Assembly (NCBI RefSeq): GCF_000003815.2
Contig: NC_049983.1
Location: 22,346,809-22,410,808 of the forward strand
Direction of reading: 5' to 3'
Source of the DNA: Branchiostoma floridae
Lineage: Eukaryota > Chordata > Leptocardii > Amphioxiformes > Branchiostomatidae
DNA: 64,000 bases
The notes beneath the pieces are model-generated. The model was not told where the DNA came from. It saw nothing but the letters and a program-made list of their open reading frames with translations, and did not search any database. The position numbers and the translations under genes were made by a program. Position 1 is the stretch's first letter, and each line of letters opens with the position of its first letter. Below, one piece after another: positions 1-11,154 of the stretch.

Positions 1-1200
1 AAACCTCTTTGGGTAAACTTTAGTCTTCTATGCAGTGTTAAATACTGACCTGTTCTATACACCAGTGGAGGCACTGAATAAGGCAGCTACCATTCACTTC
101 AGTCTCTAATTACCTGTCATTATAAATCAATACACGCATTGTTGTTGCTGGCTTTAAACACCTTCATGTAGGTGCAAAGGAGATTATATAATGACTTCTC
201 TAAAGATAGGTGAGAAAGGGGAGGGGAGGTGATAATATCACACTCTTGTGATAAAAAGGCCTTTGTCCCAATCTCAAGGATTTTAGAGCATGTAAAGAGT
301 TCCAGATGAGGACAGGGTGTTGTTCTGATTGATCAATGTTCTGTGATCTGATCTGATCTGGTGACGGTTGATTATTATTTTCTATTGGGCACTTAGAACT
401 TCATTAAACACAGCTGTCCAGTAGGTATCAAAAACCTAATAAATAAGATTCATTTAGCACCAGTGTTTAATGAATTTCTAGGTGTCCACGCACCCGGCTC
501 GGGACACTTCTAATATTGTGTTACAGTGTCATAACTAACATAAAATATGACTGGTGAATGCCACCTGGCTATATGCTAATAAAGGATCAATGTTTTACCC
601 TGAGGGGTGCATCATGAGATAAAGCCGCCAGTGGTTGGTTTCTATAACCCAAACACCAGCTATCAGCATGGCAAACAAGGCGGTTCATGTCATCTACTTT
701 TCCACCAACTGAATGTATCATTTGATTTACTACAGTTTAGAATTCAGTAAATAGTTACTGGAAGTTCCGAAAATAATTTCATCAGGTTGGCACTGATAAT
801 AGGATAAAGGTTTTTACACAACATGTAACTAAAAGTACTGTACTTTCATTGTACAGTACTTTTCTTATGGACTCCAATGATTATCCTATTAGGGCACCCT
901 ACCCTTACAGTACATGTGCAATTTACAGTAATTGAATTTATACTTTTAAGGGAAGCTTAGGCCTGTCATGAAGTAACCATGCCCAAGCTTCTGTACTTCT
1001 GAAAAATATGAGTAGCCACTGAAGGAAATGCATTTTCTTGAAGTGAAGTTCATTCATAGGTCAGTTATTTCTAATGCCAGGCATCTCCAGCAACAGTCAA
1101 TAAAACTAGGAAAACAAAACAATAAAAAATGCCTCCATTATATATCTGTTTTATATACATAGTTAAAGTCAAGTCTGAAACATCTAATGAAATCTAATGC
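1..1200. other. AT-rich non-coding stretch, no gene seen
   Basis: No open frame longer than background and no convincing splice-bounded exon is visible. The only structures are a short GATCT run near 343-360 and the inverted repeat at about 795-895, which is listed separately. Confidence 0.5.
795..895. repeat. Nested inverted repeat (hairpin)
   Basis: The arms AAAAGTACTGTAC (831-843) and GTACAGTACTTTT (851-863) are reverse complements around a 7-base loop. Farther out, AATAGGATAA near 797-806 pairs with TTATCCTATT near 881-890. The whole is about 100 bp, which fits a small MITE remnant. No target duplication is obvious. Confidence 0.5.
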
Positions 1201-1263
1201 ATTGTTTAACAGTTTCAAAACAAAATTAAATGCATAAAGAATGCTTCCTGTCATTGTCAAGGC

Positions 1264-1436
1264 CATTCCTGCAGAAATTCCTGCAGGAAACATTCTTCCT
1301 GCAGGAATTTACCTTTCTCTTGCAGGAATTTCTGCAGGAATGCCTGCAGCATTCCTGCAGGAAAAACGCTTCCTGCAGGAATTCCTGCAGGAAAAACGCT
1401 TCCTGCAGGAATTCCTGCAGGAATTCCTGCAGGAAG
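1264..1436. repeat. Palindromic CCTGCAGGAA minisatellite
   Basis: A run of variants of the 10-base self-complementary unit TTCCTGCAGG is joined directly or by short spacers such as AAACGC. Every unit is a palindrome, so the block reads almost the same on both strands. That is why overlapping open frames rich in FLQE/PAGI/SCRN appear on both strands here; they are artefacts of the repeat. Confidence 0.85.
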
Positions 1437-1699
1437 AAAATTTTCAAAATGAATATTCATGAAAGTTATTATCATATTTCACAACTGTACATCATACTTG
1501 TCAATCATATGTAAAGACTTTGCACCAAGTGCTTTTATATTGAAAATATTAGCACATTTCAAAATGGGAAAAACGGAATTCCAATCTTAAGATGGAGCTT
1601 CTTAGCATTTCTCAGCAATTTTTAAAAAACTTCAGGGGGCTGATACTTGGAGACTTACTAAAATGCCCATGCCAGTGCTGCTTGCCACATGGCTTTGCC

Positions 1700-4560
1700 G
1701 CACTAAAATGCTTCCCATGCCGTGAAAGAAATCCTTATGAGAACACTGCACCTCAGTTTCACTGCTTGATCATTCAATTCAACATTCTGAGCGGAATTTA
1801 GGAACTTAGTTTCACAGTAACTGTACACTAGTTACTGTAATCCCCTTAATAGCAAACATAAAACCACCACTGTACCGTATCACTGTCTTTTTCAGTGTCA
1901 ATTGCTTGTCAAAAAAGATTATTCGATTCAGGTCCCCGAGCAAAACTTAATTGTAAGACGCCATCATCATTTCCAGATTGAAACTTGTTTGCAAAAGTTG
2001 AAGGTGAAACTTTTGTAGGAAAAACATTTGCAGGCACAACTAGAATATTCTGTCCTTCATGGACTTTGTTAGAACTTCAGAATCTATTTGCTTTGCTTGT
2101 AGCTTAATAGTTTCACAGTCTGCTGAAAGCCCCTTAAAACATAAAACCACCTTGTGCCAATATTTCACGATTTACACTTACCGTATACATGTAACTGTAT
2201 TTTTTAAACCATCTCTGTCAGTGGCATTGCTTGATCATTCAATTGAACACCCTGAGCAAAACTTTTGCAGGGGATTGTTTTCATATGAAGCTTGTGTAAA
2301 AATTTGAAGGTGAAACTTTTGTCTACTAGGCAAAACATTTGCAGGCAAAACTAGAAGATTCTGTCCTACATCGACTTTGTTAGAACTTCTATATCTAGTA
2401 CCACTTTGCTTGGTGTTTCACAGTCATTATAACTACTGAAGCTGCCCTTTAATTGCAAAGTTCAGAACATAAACCACCATCAATTATACTGTATAACAGT
2501 TATTGTCTTTTTGAGACCACCTCTGTCAGTGGCAATTTTCTTAATCCCTGAGCAAAACTTTTGTAGGGAGATCATTTTCAACACGCTGAGCAACTTTAAC
2601 TTTTTGCAGGAAGATTGTTTTTAGATGAAGCTTGTGGGCAAAAGTTGAAGATTAAATTTCTGTAGGCATAAATCTAGAAATTTAACCATACGACTTTGTT
2701 GCTGGCATAGTTGATTAGGTTCAGTGCTGAATGCCCCTTATTTGCAAACATAAAACAACCACCAATATTTAACAATTTAAGTACTTTTTATCACTTTGTT
2801 TTTGAGATGTCTGTTTTGTGAAATCCTGGCTTAATGATTGCTAGTATCACTTTGCTTGTAGCTTAGTTGGAGTAACTGCTGAAAGTCCCTTAAGCGCAGA
2901 AACATAAAACCACCACCATAATCAAATTTCACAATTTAAAGTACTGTTCAGTACTGTATAGCTGTCTTGTTGAGACCACCTCTGTCAGTGGCATTGCTTG
3001 ATCCCTGATCAAAACTTTTGTGGGGAGATTGTTTTCATATGAAGCTTGTGTGAAAAAGTTGAAGGTGAAACTTTTGTCTGAAAGTTTAACATAACACCAC
3101 CACCAACATTTCACAATTCACTGCTCCTGATATATTTTTTTTGCCAGTGCGTAGCACCGGCTTAGAGGTGAGAGAAGCCGTTTGTTCAACGGTTTGGTCT
3201 GCATGGATGCATGGATCGGTCAATTTAACCAAACTCTCCTTATAGCCCTTCTATACGCACGATTACGCAATCTAGTTAGCGTGGCCGAGCGGTCTACCCG
3301 CTGGGTGGATATAGCGATTTGCTTTTGCAGCAGTGGATCGTGGGTTCGAATCTCACTTGTAACAGTTTTTTTTCTTTGTTAGACAAATCTCATGTAATGT
3401 TTTTTTAATAGAAGACAGACCAATTCAGTAATTCGATGTTTAAAAACTCTTTTTCGTGTGATTTTGTTTAACATCCAGGCTTTTTCCAAAATACGCACAG
3501 GGAAGCTTTTTTCAGAAGCTTTCTTGTTTAGACCACCACAAACTGTCATTGCTTGATGAAGTTGATCAGTCAATTCAGCATTCTGTGCAAAACCTTTGTA
3601 GAAAGTTTTACATGAAAATTATGTGGGCAAAAGTTGAAGGTTGAACACCTGTAGGGAGATGATTTGCAGGCACAGCTAGAATATTCTGTCCATCATGGAC
3701 TTGTATATTAACCACCACCAATATTTCATTTTCGTTTCGAGATTTCTGTTTTGTGAAATCTTGGTTTTATAATCTTCTATATTTGTACCACTTTGCTTGT
3801 AACGTAGTTCTACAATTGTACCACAGAAAGCCCCTTTATCATCATCATCTGTCATCCATGGCGGGCGGGGTAAGGCATTGCAGCCCCTTAATTTCAAAGT
3901 TTACACAGGACTGCCACCTGAATATTTCACGATTTACACTGGTTTAGACCGCCACTGTGACAATGTCATTGCTTAATTATTGAATTCAACACCCTGAGCA
4001 AAAGTTTTGTAGAGAGATAATTTTCAGATGAAGCTTGTGGGCTGGTTGAAGGTGAAACTTTTGTGGGCAAAAGATTCTCAGGCAAAAGTTGAAAATTCTG
4101 TCTTCCATTGACTTTGATAGACCAATTTGCTCCTGGCTTAGCTAATTACAGTACTAGGTTCAATGCTGAATGTCCCTTAAATAATTGCAAACTGTATATT
4201 AACCACCACCAACATTTCACTTTCTTTTTGAGATTTCTGTTTTCTGAAATCTTGTTGTACATGTGTTACTGTGCCCACACTGGCTGAGCACATAAAGTGC
4301 AAGACATCTCATTAAACTTTCATAAAAATAAATGCTCTCACTGAATCTCTGAGTGTCGTTGCTTGATCAAGTTTGAACCCTCACCATCACTGAAAATCTT
4401 CCCATCCTCAATTCCACCCTGAGTGAAATTGAATTGAATTTAGGCAACCCATTTGCAGGCAAAACTACATACTATTAGGATACTGTCCACCATGGACTTT
4501 GTCAGAACTTGTCAATCTGTACAAAATGTAGTTTCAGTTTAAACGACTTTCCTGAAGGAG
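1700..4560. repeat. Degenerate repeat domain, period roughly 270-330 bp
   Basis: Blocks recur in the same order: CATAAAACCACCACC, TTTCACAATTTA, TCTGTCAGTGGCATTGCTTG, CCTGAGCAAAACTTTTG, GATGAAGCTTGTG, AAAAGTTGAAGGTGAAACTT, and TGGACTTTGTTAGAACTT. Copies start near 1860, 2110, 2460, 2740, 2900, 3090, 3700, 3900 and 4200, with many indels between copies. No reading frame is conserved among them. It looks like an old tandem expansion of a dispersed repeat. Confidence 0.65.
3275..3364 (+). pseudogene. tRNA-Leu-like pseudogene
   Basis: The segment begins like a eukaryotic tRNA-Leu (GCGTGGCCGAGCGGTCTA, containing the A box and D arm) and has a good T arm, GTGGG-TTCGAAT-CTCAC, containing the B box. 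The outer acceptor pairs GTTA/TAAC form, but the inner three pairs do not, and the middle does not fold into a normal seven-base anticodon loop. The internal promoter boxes survive while the body has decayed, as expected for a tRNA pseudogene or a tRNA-derived SINE head. Confidence 0.6.
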
Positions 4561-4689
4561 GTTTTATAGCGAGGTTCTGTGCTCCAGGAGTGTTGTCGAG
4601 ACAAATTGTAGACTTTTACTGATAGAGGTTCAGTGCTTAAGAATCAATCTGTGCATCAGGGCTTCGAGTCAGTTTCAAGCACTGCCAAA

Positions 4690-4780
4690 CGGCTGTCAGC
4701 CTTTTAGCGTAGTGGTTTACGTTGCAGGGTCTGTGAGAGCTTGGGTTTGACAAGGGTTTGAATCCCAGGAGACAGGATTC
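4690..4780 (+). mobile_element. tRNA-derived SINE head (fragment)
   Basis: A perfect RNA polymerase III A box, TAGCGTAGTGG, lies at 4705-4715 and a B box, GGTTTGAATCC, at 4755-4765. The segment resembles the copies at 4960-5055 (plus) and 14333-14430 (minus). Confidence 0.6.
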
Positions 4781-4959
4781 TGATTATATCTGTTTCTACT
4801 CCTTTCTTACATTGGTTCCCATGCCGACCCTGTGAGTGACAGGTGTGAGTGACAGGCAAGAGATGTGCCACACAGGGATATAGAACTCTGAGATTCGAAG
4901 ACGAATCTTGAAAAGAAAAGGGAGAGTCTTGTAACAATGGGGTTCGAGCACTGCCAAAC

Positions 4960-5060
4960 TGTCCACGCCAACAGCTCTGAGCTTTTGGCATTGTGGTTTG
5001 CGCATTGGTTTTGTGATCTTGCTGCCCAGGTTTGGTGCAGGTTTGAATCCTTAGAGTCAA
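4960..5060 (+). mobile_element. tRNA-derived SINE head (fragment)
   Basis: The segment starts CACGCCAACAGCTCTGAGC, continues with TGTGGTTTGCGCATTGG, and has a B box GGTTTGAATCC at 5040-5050. It is clearly related to the minus-strand copy at 14333-14430, where the B box is GGGTTCGAATCC. Confidence 0.6.
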
Positions 5061-5261
5061 GAAAATTGTTTCTTTCTGTTGCTACTCGCCCTTCTAGTTC
5101 TTTCAGTTAACTATTACTGAAAGAGGCTCAATGGTAAGAATAAATCTGTACATCACTACGAAGTCCATTGTGAACTCAAATCCCTTTCCTGTTGAAGGAT
5201 TTGAATGTGGGAAACAAATGCCGAAAGCCCTAAAGCAATGCATGTGCCACTAATAAGATTC

Positions 5262-5335
5262 GCCAAATAGCTGAGTTAACTGTTCAACTCAAGCAACCAT
5301 GGATATGATTTTGAAAACAGTGAGACCTTTCAGGT
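5262..5335 (-). repeat. Fragment of the ACTCAAGCAACTGGATATG repeat
   Basis: The segment contains AGCTGAGTTAAC..ACTCAAGCAACCATGGATATGATTTTG, a diverged copy of the unit found in tandem at 20.46-21.06 kb and singly at 22.97-23.19 kb and 38.94-39.15 kb. Confidence 0.5.
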
Positions 5336-5642
5336 TGCATCCACTACGTTCCTTTTGTCAATGAAATGGAGCAGATCTGATGCATTAACAATGGAGGTGA
5401 AGACAAATTTTAGATAGTCCAATAGGACGTTTACCTTAATCATGATGAAACTTGCCAATCATCATGTTTATACAACAAACTGCAATTTATAGCTTCTGAA
5501 TGAAAAAGCTTCTGAATGAAAAAGGAAAATTGCATGAATTGAATCCAGAAAGGCAGGATGTTTGGTGACAAATTGAATCGTTATTGCTTTAGTGGCTTAA
5601 CCCATCTGATATTCAGGTAAGCAAAAGGCACTGGTTTTGATG

Positions 5643-5697
5643 CACACACACACACACACACTGTTGACACACACACACACTGTTGACATACACACAA
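5643..5697. repeat. (CA)n microsatellite
   Basis: Three CA tracts are separated by CTGTTGA; the interruption itself is duplicated. Confidence 0.9.
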
Positions 5698-6226
5698 GAT
5701 CTGTCCACCTTGAGTTGTTCTCTTCCAAAATCTAAAACGAAACCTCCTACAGTTAAAAGAAAAGCTACTGCAGCACCCCATCTGACACCACTGAATACTT
5801 CAAGTGCCCCAAGAGCTGAATCTACCACTAAAAAATCAATACTTCACACATTGGGTTACCCTACTGGCTGCAAATACACCCAGAATATCAAATGATATTT
5901 ATTGAAATAAGCTTGCCTGGACTTATAATTTGAGTATTAGGGGCATGCAGGCTACCAAAGAGAACAGGAGACAGTTCTCCACGGTGACAGTGACTAATTG
6001 CAGTATTTTGTTAAAGTCGCCTCTGTGAAAATGAAAGCGTCTGAAATTCACTGTCCAATGCCATCAACATTGGAGGTCAGCGTCTAAGCCAATTCCAAAC
6101 CATCTCAGGACCCGTCACATGCCAACAGAAATGGCCACAGACACATTGTGAACTTCCAGGCTGTCAGTTTTTGATGTTGGATGGATTCTGGAATATGAGT
6201 TCGCTGAGGCATAAATACCCTATATT

Positions 6227-6326
6227 NNNNNNNNNNNNNNNNNNNNNNNNNNNNNNNNNNNNNNNNNNNNNNNNNNNNNNNNNNNNNNNNNNNNNNNNNN
6301 NNNNNNNNNNNNNNNNNNNNNNNNNN
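6227..6326. other. Assembly gap (100 N)
   Basis: Exactly 100 N, the conventional placeholder for a gap of unknown size. Frames crossing it are not interpretable. Confidence 0.98.
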
Positions 6327-6514
6327 TGGGTGAAATGTTTTACCCCCTTGTTCCATGGACATAAAGGAAAACAGCTTTTCATCCCCGTAAGTGACACTGT
6401 AGTGAGGTAGCCAAATTTGCATACTATTTGCATTTTGGAATTTACCGAAATACGAAATTATTGAAATGTATACCAGAGACATAAATATTACTTCCTGAAT
6501 TTAGCATACCGGTA

Positions 6515-6725
6515 AATTGTTTAGCGTAACGAGCTGACTAACTCCAAATAACTCAGGTAAATAGTAGTAAGGACTTTCTGCATTTTTTTTTAATTTTTAA
6601 AATTAATCCCTAAACAAATTGTATCCAGAGCGCCACGCAAGGTCGTTGCCCCATGTACACTGCATATTAGAGCCCTTTGAGGTCGTTTGAGGTGTCTGGG
6701 AAGGCCCCCACCCCCATGTTGCACA
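6515..6725 (+). repeat. Dispersed element with GTCGTTTGAGGT motif
   Basis: The segment contains GCTGACTAACTCCAAATAACTC, then CGCCACGCAAGGTCGTTGCCC, TACACTGCATATTAGAG and GAGGTCGTTTGAGGT. The same blocks in the same order occur at 28.45-28.65 kb and 39.55-39.69 kb, and inverted at 27.48-27.61 kb. The heptamer-like GTCGTTTGTG runs at its end look like an amplified tail. Confidence 0.6.
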
Positions 6726-6726
6726 G

Positions 6727-7090
6727 AGGTTTTCCACAAGATCCATTTAACCTTCCTATCTATGAACAGAGCTAAATATAATCGATGACACAAGAAAATT
6801 TAGCATGCAGATGACTTGTAGTGAGGAAAAAATATCACACTGGGCCTATACTTACTACATGTTGTAGTTTCTTGACTAACCCAGTTTGTTTCGGGACAAG
6901 GTAATTAATTTTAAAGACATGAAGATAGAGACCTGTCTCCAGGCTGTTCTCTATCTCGCCATAGGTAAGGACTGTAGGCGATGGTCAAACGGTAAAAAAG
7001 GTGCTTCTGTTGGTCAGCTATAATTTACTTTGGCGTATTATTTTGGTCAGTAGGTTACCCAATCTGTCAGTAATGAGGCTGTTTTAACAT
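6727..7090. other. Non-coding stretch, nothing recognised
   Basis: No exon-like frame, tandem repeat or inverted repeat could be supported here. Confidence 0.4.
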
Positions 7091-7154
7091 GCTTGAGGCA
7101 CCTCCAACACAAGACCCCCATTTTTACAGCCCTTCTGAAAGACGAATGCAATCT

Positions 7155-7285
7155 TTTACAGCATGTCCGAGTCGAGCCGAGCCGACCCTCAGGGATCGAA
7201 CTCAGGCTCACGGATCTATGGAATTATTGAATCTAGATGGCTAAGCAGTGAGGTTGCATTACCGCCTGGCCACAGGGACGATTCT
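7155..7285 (-). mobile_element. tRNA-derived SINE fragment
   Basis: On the minus strand the segment reads GTGGCCAGGCGGTAATGC (A-box region) and, about 60 bases later, GAGTTCGATCCCTGAGG (B box). The spacing fits a tRNA-Leu/Ser-like head. The body carries the GGCTCGGCTCGACTCGG run and cannot be assigned to a named family. Confidence 0.5.
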
Positions 7286-7289
7286 AGGA

Positions 7290-8250
7290 GTTCAATTACT
7301 GATGATGCATATATAAATTATATGCATAAGAAAGAAATTCAATACTTTCCCATAATCTAAATACCTATTTCTCTCCATACCTCAGTGAACTACTGCTCTT
7401 ACTCACCATAATTTAGGCAGCATATTATGTGACACTGTGTGTACCTAAATTACAGCTCTCAGACTTTGAATCTAACAGAGTCTCATAATCAAGAATCCAT
7501 TGAAAAAAAAACATGTCAGCTCATATCTGTAATCCTTTTCCAGAACAAAGCATTGTCCATAGCCCATAATGAGTATACCATTTTGTCCCCTCAACCTTCA
7601 TGTAAAAAGTACAACATTGACCTCATATCCACTCTGTGTAATTTCATGCTGTTTAAAAGCATCTTTCAAATCCTTTCGTCTGTGCAAAGGCAAAGCTTGA
7701 AGTAGAGAATTTGTTACCTTGTTGGACTTTTTCTCTGAAATACCATGATCATGATGATGATATGGTACATTTAGCATCTATTGATAGTATCTATCAATAA
7801 TGGGATTGACCACTGTGATGATTCATTAAGTATTACAAAATCATAATGATTGAAAAAAAATTGTCCTTTGTTAATTACTAGGTAATTACTTTCAGCTGCC
7901 AATGACCTATCAACATGTGAATTTCTTACTTTTTTCCATGAAAGTGAACTAAAGAGATTTTTCTTAGAAGTACTAAAGACTAATTTTTCTATGCTCTGAT
8001 GTCTTTCATGTTAAACCAATTTGAACTTGAATATCTCATACTGCTATAATTATGCATGACTTTCTTTGTCCTCAGTGTGAATCAGGACTCCTATGTCTTG
8101 GTCTCAAGTTGATGTACATTGATAATTAAGTATTCTCGATTGCTGCTTTGAAGGGACATGTTTTTTTTTCATTATCATTTTTTTTTTGCATTGCATGTCT
8201 TTCCAGCTTGTCATGCTGTTGTTGCTCTTGTATAACATTTCGCTAGACGA
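7290..8250. other. AT-rich non-coding stretch
   Basis: There are several short frames (under 90 codons) without splice context or low-degeneracy composition. Short homopolymers and a small ATCATGATGATGAT run are the only repeats. Confidence 0.4.
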
Positions 8251-8282
8251 TTCCCTTGGTGCTGGGTTTCACTTTTTCTCCT

Positions 8283-10385
8283 CACTATGACCTCCGGCAG
8301 CAGTCATCTTTTTTTGCAATGACCTCCGGCAGCAGCAGCCATCTTTTTTTTTTTTGCCGATGGCCTTCGGCAGCGGGCAGGCATCTTTCTTTGGCAATGA
8401 CCTCCGGCAGCAGCAGCCATCTTTTTTTTTTTTTTTGCTGATGGCCTTCGGCAGCGGGCAGGCATCTTTCTTTGGCAATGACCTCCAGCATTTTTTGCGA
8501 TCCCTGTCCTCTAACAGCAGGCATGCATCTTTTCCTTGGCAATGACCGCCGGCAGCAGCAGCCATCTTTTTTTTTTTTTTTGCTGATGGCCTTCGGCAGC
8601 AGGCAGGCATCTTTCTTTGACAATGACCCCCAGCATTTTTTGCGATGACCTCAAACAGCAGGCAGGCATCTTTTCTTTGGCAATGACCTCCAGCAGCAGC
8701 AGCCATCTTTTTTTTTGCTGATGGCCTTCGGCAGCAGGCAGGCATCTTTCTTTGGCAATGACCTCCAGCATTTTTTGCGATGACCTCAATCAGCAGGCAT
8801 GCATCTTTTCTTTGGCAATGACCGCCGGCAGCAGCAGCCATCTTTTTTTTTTGGCGATGGCCTTCGGCAGCAGGCAGGCATCTTTCTTTGGCAATGACCT
8901 CCAGCATTTTTTGCGATGACCTCAAACAGCAGGCATGCATCTTTTCTTTGGCAATGACCTCCAGCAGCAGCAGCCATCTTTTTTTTTTGCTGATGGCCTT
9001 CGGCAGCAGGCAGGCATCTTTCTTTGGCAATGACCGCCGGCATTTTTTGCGATGTCCTCTAACAGCAGGCATGCATCTTTTCTTTGGCAATGATCTCCAG
9101 CAGCAGCAGCCATCTTTTTTTTTTTGGCGATGGCCTTCGGCAGCAGGCAGGCATCTTTTCTTTGGCAATGACCTCCAGCAGCAACAGGCATCTTTTTTTT
9201 TTGGCGAAGGCCTTCGGCAGCAGGCAGGCATATTTACTTTTTCAATGACCTCCGGCATTTTTTGCGATGACCTCAAACAGCAGGCATGCATCTTTTCTTT
9301 TTCTTTTGTTTTTCTTTTTTTCTTTTGCTTTTCCTTTTTCTTCTTTTTCTTTTCTTTTTTTTTCTTTTCTTTTCTTTTCTCTTTCTTTTCTTTTTCTTTT
9401 GTCCAGCAGCAGCAGCCATCTTTTTTTTTTGGGCGATGGCCTTCGGTAGCGGGCAGGCATCTTTTCTTTGGCAATGACCTCCGGTAGCAGCAGCCATCTT
9501 TTTTTTGGCAATGGCCTTCAACAGCAGGCAGGCATATTTTCTTTGGCAATGACCTCCAGCAGCAGCAGCCAACTTTTTTTTTTCGATGGCCTTCGGCAGC
9601 GGGCACGCATCTTTTCTTTGGCAATGACCTCCAGCAGCAGCAGCCATCTTTTTTTTTGGCGATGACCTTTGGCAGCAGGCAGGCATACTTATTTAGGCAA
9701 CGACGTACGACAGCAGGCAAGCATCTTTCTTTGGCAATGACCTCCGGCAGCAGCAGGCAGGCATCTTTTCTTTGGCAATGACCTCCGGCAGCAGCAGCCA
9801 TCTTTTTTTTTTGGGCAATGACCTCCGGCAGCAGCAGCCATCTTTTTTTTTTTAGGCGATGACCTTCGGCAGCAGGCAGGCATATTTATTTAGGCAATGA
9901 CTTTCGGCAGCAGACAGGTACCTTTTTTTGCGATGACCTCCGGCAGCAGGCAGTCATATTTATTTAGGCAACGACGTACGACAGCAGGCAAGCATATTTT
10001 ATTTGGCAATGACCTCCAGCAGCAGCAGCCATCTTTTTTTTTTTGGCGATGGCCTTCGGCAGCAGGCAGAAATATTTTCTTTGGCAATGACCTGTATCTG
10101 TATCTGTATCTATATAGCCGGTATAACCGTAGCAGCCATCTTTTCTTCTTTGGCGATGACTTTCAGCAGCAGGCAAGCATCTTTCTTTGGCAATGACCTC
10201 CGGCAGCAGCCATCTTTTTTTTTGGCGATGGCCTTCGGCAGCAGGCAGGCTTTTGGTGTGGTTTGGTTTGGTTTTGGCAATGACCTCCAGCAGCAGCAGC
10301 CATCTTTTTTTAGGCAATAGCCTTCGGCAGCAGCCAGGCATCTTTTCTTTGGCAATGACCTCCAGCAGCAGGCAGGCATCTTTCA
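8283..10385. repeat. Large tandem satellite, about 75-80 bp basic unit
   Basis: Some 30 units share the pattern GGCAATGACCTCC(A/G)GCAGCAGCAGCCATC, a T tract of 7-15, GATGGCCTTCGGCAGCAGGC, then AGGCATCTTTCTTT. A second unit type replaces the poly-T half with CAGCATTTTTTGCGATGACC. Units alternate between the two types, giving a higher-order arrangement. The T tracts vary in length from unit to unit, and one stretch (9289-9403) has expanded into pure polypyrimidine. A reading frame of 510 codons on the minus strand (8269-9801; Ala, Cys, Lys-rich) follows from the unit length and is not considered a gene. Confidence 0.9.
9289..9403. repeat. Polypyrimidine/polypurine tract
   Basis: About 115 bases of T and C, with only three or four G, lie within the satellite. 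Such mirror-like tracts can form triplex DNA; that consequence is known for similar tracts and is not shown here. Confidence 0.85.
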
Positions 10386-10557
10386 ACGAGTTTCTCACTC
10401 ATCTCACTCATCCTCGCCGCATATCAGACTTCGCTGAGGCGGGCCGTCATCGTTCTCCAAGTCTTCCTGTCTGAATGACGAGTTTCAACGAGTTACACTC
10501 AGCCTTCATCTGCTGTTGTCGGAAGAAAGGTGCCACGGACGGATGTTGTCAATGATT

Positions 10558-10731
10558 TCAAATGTTCCAGAGCATTGCAGTGTTGTCAGACAGGCAGCTT
10601 TCGTTGATGTACATAGGGTTTGTTAAGTGGAGCAGGTGCATCATGATGTGGTGCAGAAGGGTGCGGGCACCAATGCTTCTGTGGCCATGGTGTTCCATGG
10701 GCTGTTTCTGGTACCTGTCCAAGTCAGCTTG
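10558..10731 (-). CDS. Orphan exon-like frame, unknown protein
   Basis: From 10731 down to a TGA at 10558-10560 the minus strand encodes about 57 residues of non-repetitive, protein-like composition, including QADLDRYQKQPMEHHGHRS, then a His/Leu-rich stretch (LLHHIMMHLLHL) and NPMYINESCLSDN. Immediately upstream, another frame (EGLYKRFKISLK) runs into it, with a shift at about 10730. A CTCAAG that could serve as a 3' splice site lies just there. The unit sits between the satellite and a LINE 3' end. It may be the last exon of a gene, a remnant of a LINE, or chance. I do not recognise the family. Confidence 0.3.
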   Translation of the reverse strand, partial: QADLDRYQKQPMEHHGHRSIGARTLLHHIMMHLLHLTNPMYINESCLSDNTAMLWNI

Positions 10732-10804
10732 AGGGAGATCTTAAATCTTTTATAAAGCCCTTCTGTTGATGTGTCAAGTAGGTCCAGTGAAGTGGAGCAT
10801 CAGT

Positions 10805-10983
10805 TCAGTTCAGTTCGTCCTCGTAATACGAGGTGCCACTAATAATGTCACTCCAGCTGGCATCTCTATCTAGCAAAGCGGCAAGCAGGTTACGGTCCTT
10901 TAGTCCAACCTTTTCATCCAGTACATTCTTAAGTGTCAGGTTAGGTCGTCCCCTTCTTCCGACTGCCACCCGACATGCACGCT
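10805..10983 (-). mobile_element. LINE 3' terminus (C-terminal ORF remnant)
   Basis: The minus-strand frame ends in GTSYYEDELN followed by TGA and a short repeated tail (CTGAACTGAACTGA). The upstream residues VGRRGRPNLTLKNVLD and LLDRDASWSDII match the GRP..W/D..DRD.W pattern at the end of many APE-type LINE proteins. A TAG at 10982-10984 closes the frame upstream, so only the last 58 codons survive. The clade cannot be fixed from this fragment. Confidence 0.5.
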
Positions 10984-11154
10984 ACCAGAAAGAGTTGCAG
11001 TCGTTAGGACAGGACGTTAAGCTGTTTTCCACTGTTCATTGTGCTTGTCTAAAAGAGCTAGGGGAATTTCCCTGGTACAATGAACCCGTAAATACTGGTG
11101 TATACATTGTATAACATCTGTCCTCTCTGTTATGACCAGGGGAAGACTAGCTCT

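Noticed and set aside
1226-1514. Overlapping FLQE/PAGI/SCRN-rich frames on both strands
   Set aside because: Artefacts of the palindromic CCTGCAGGAA minisatellite.
3275-3364. Functional tRNA-Leu gene
   Set aside because: The acceptor stem has three unpaired inner positions and there is no normal anticodon loop.
6105-6482. Frames crossing the first assembly gap
   Set aside because: They include about 34 unknown codons; nothing can be concluded.
8269-9801. 510-codon open frame on the minus strand
   Set aside because: It is made entirely of satellite units; the frame stays open because the unit lacks stops and length changes fall in T tracts. No start context, splice sites or domain.
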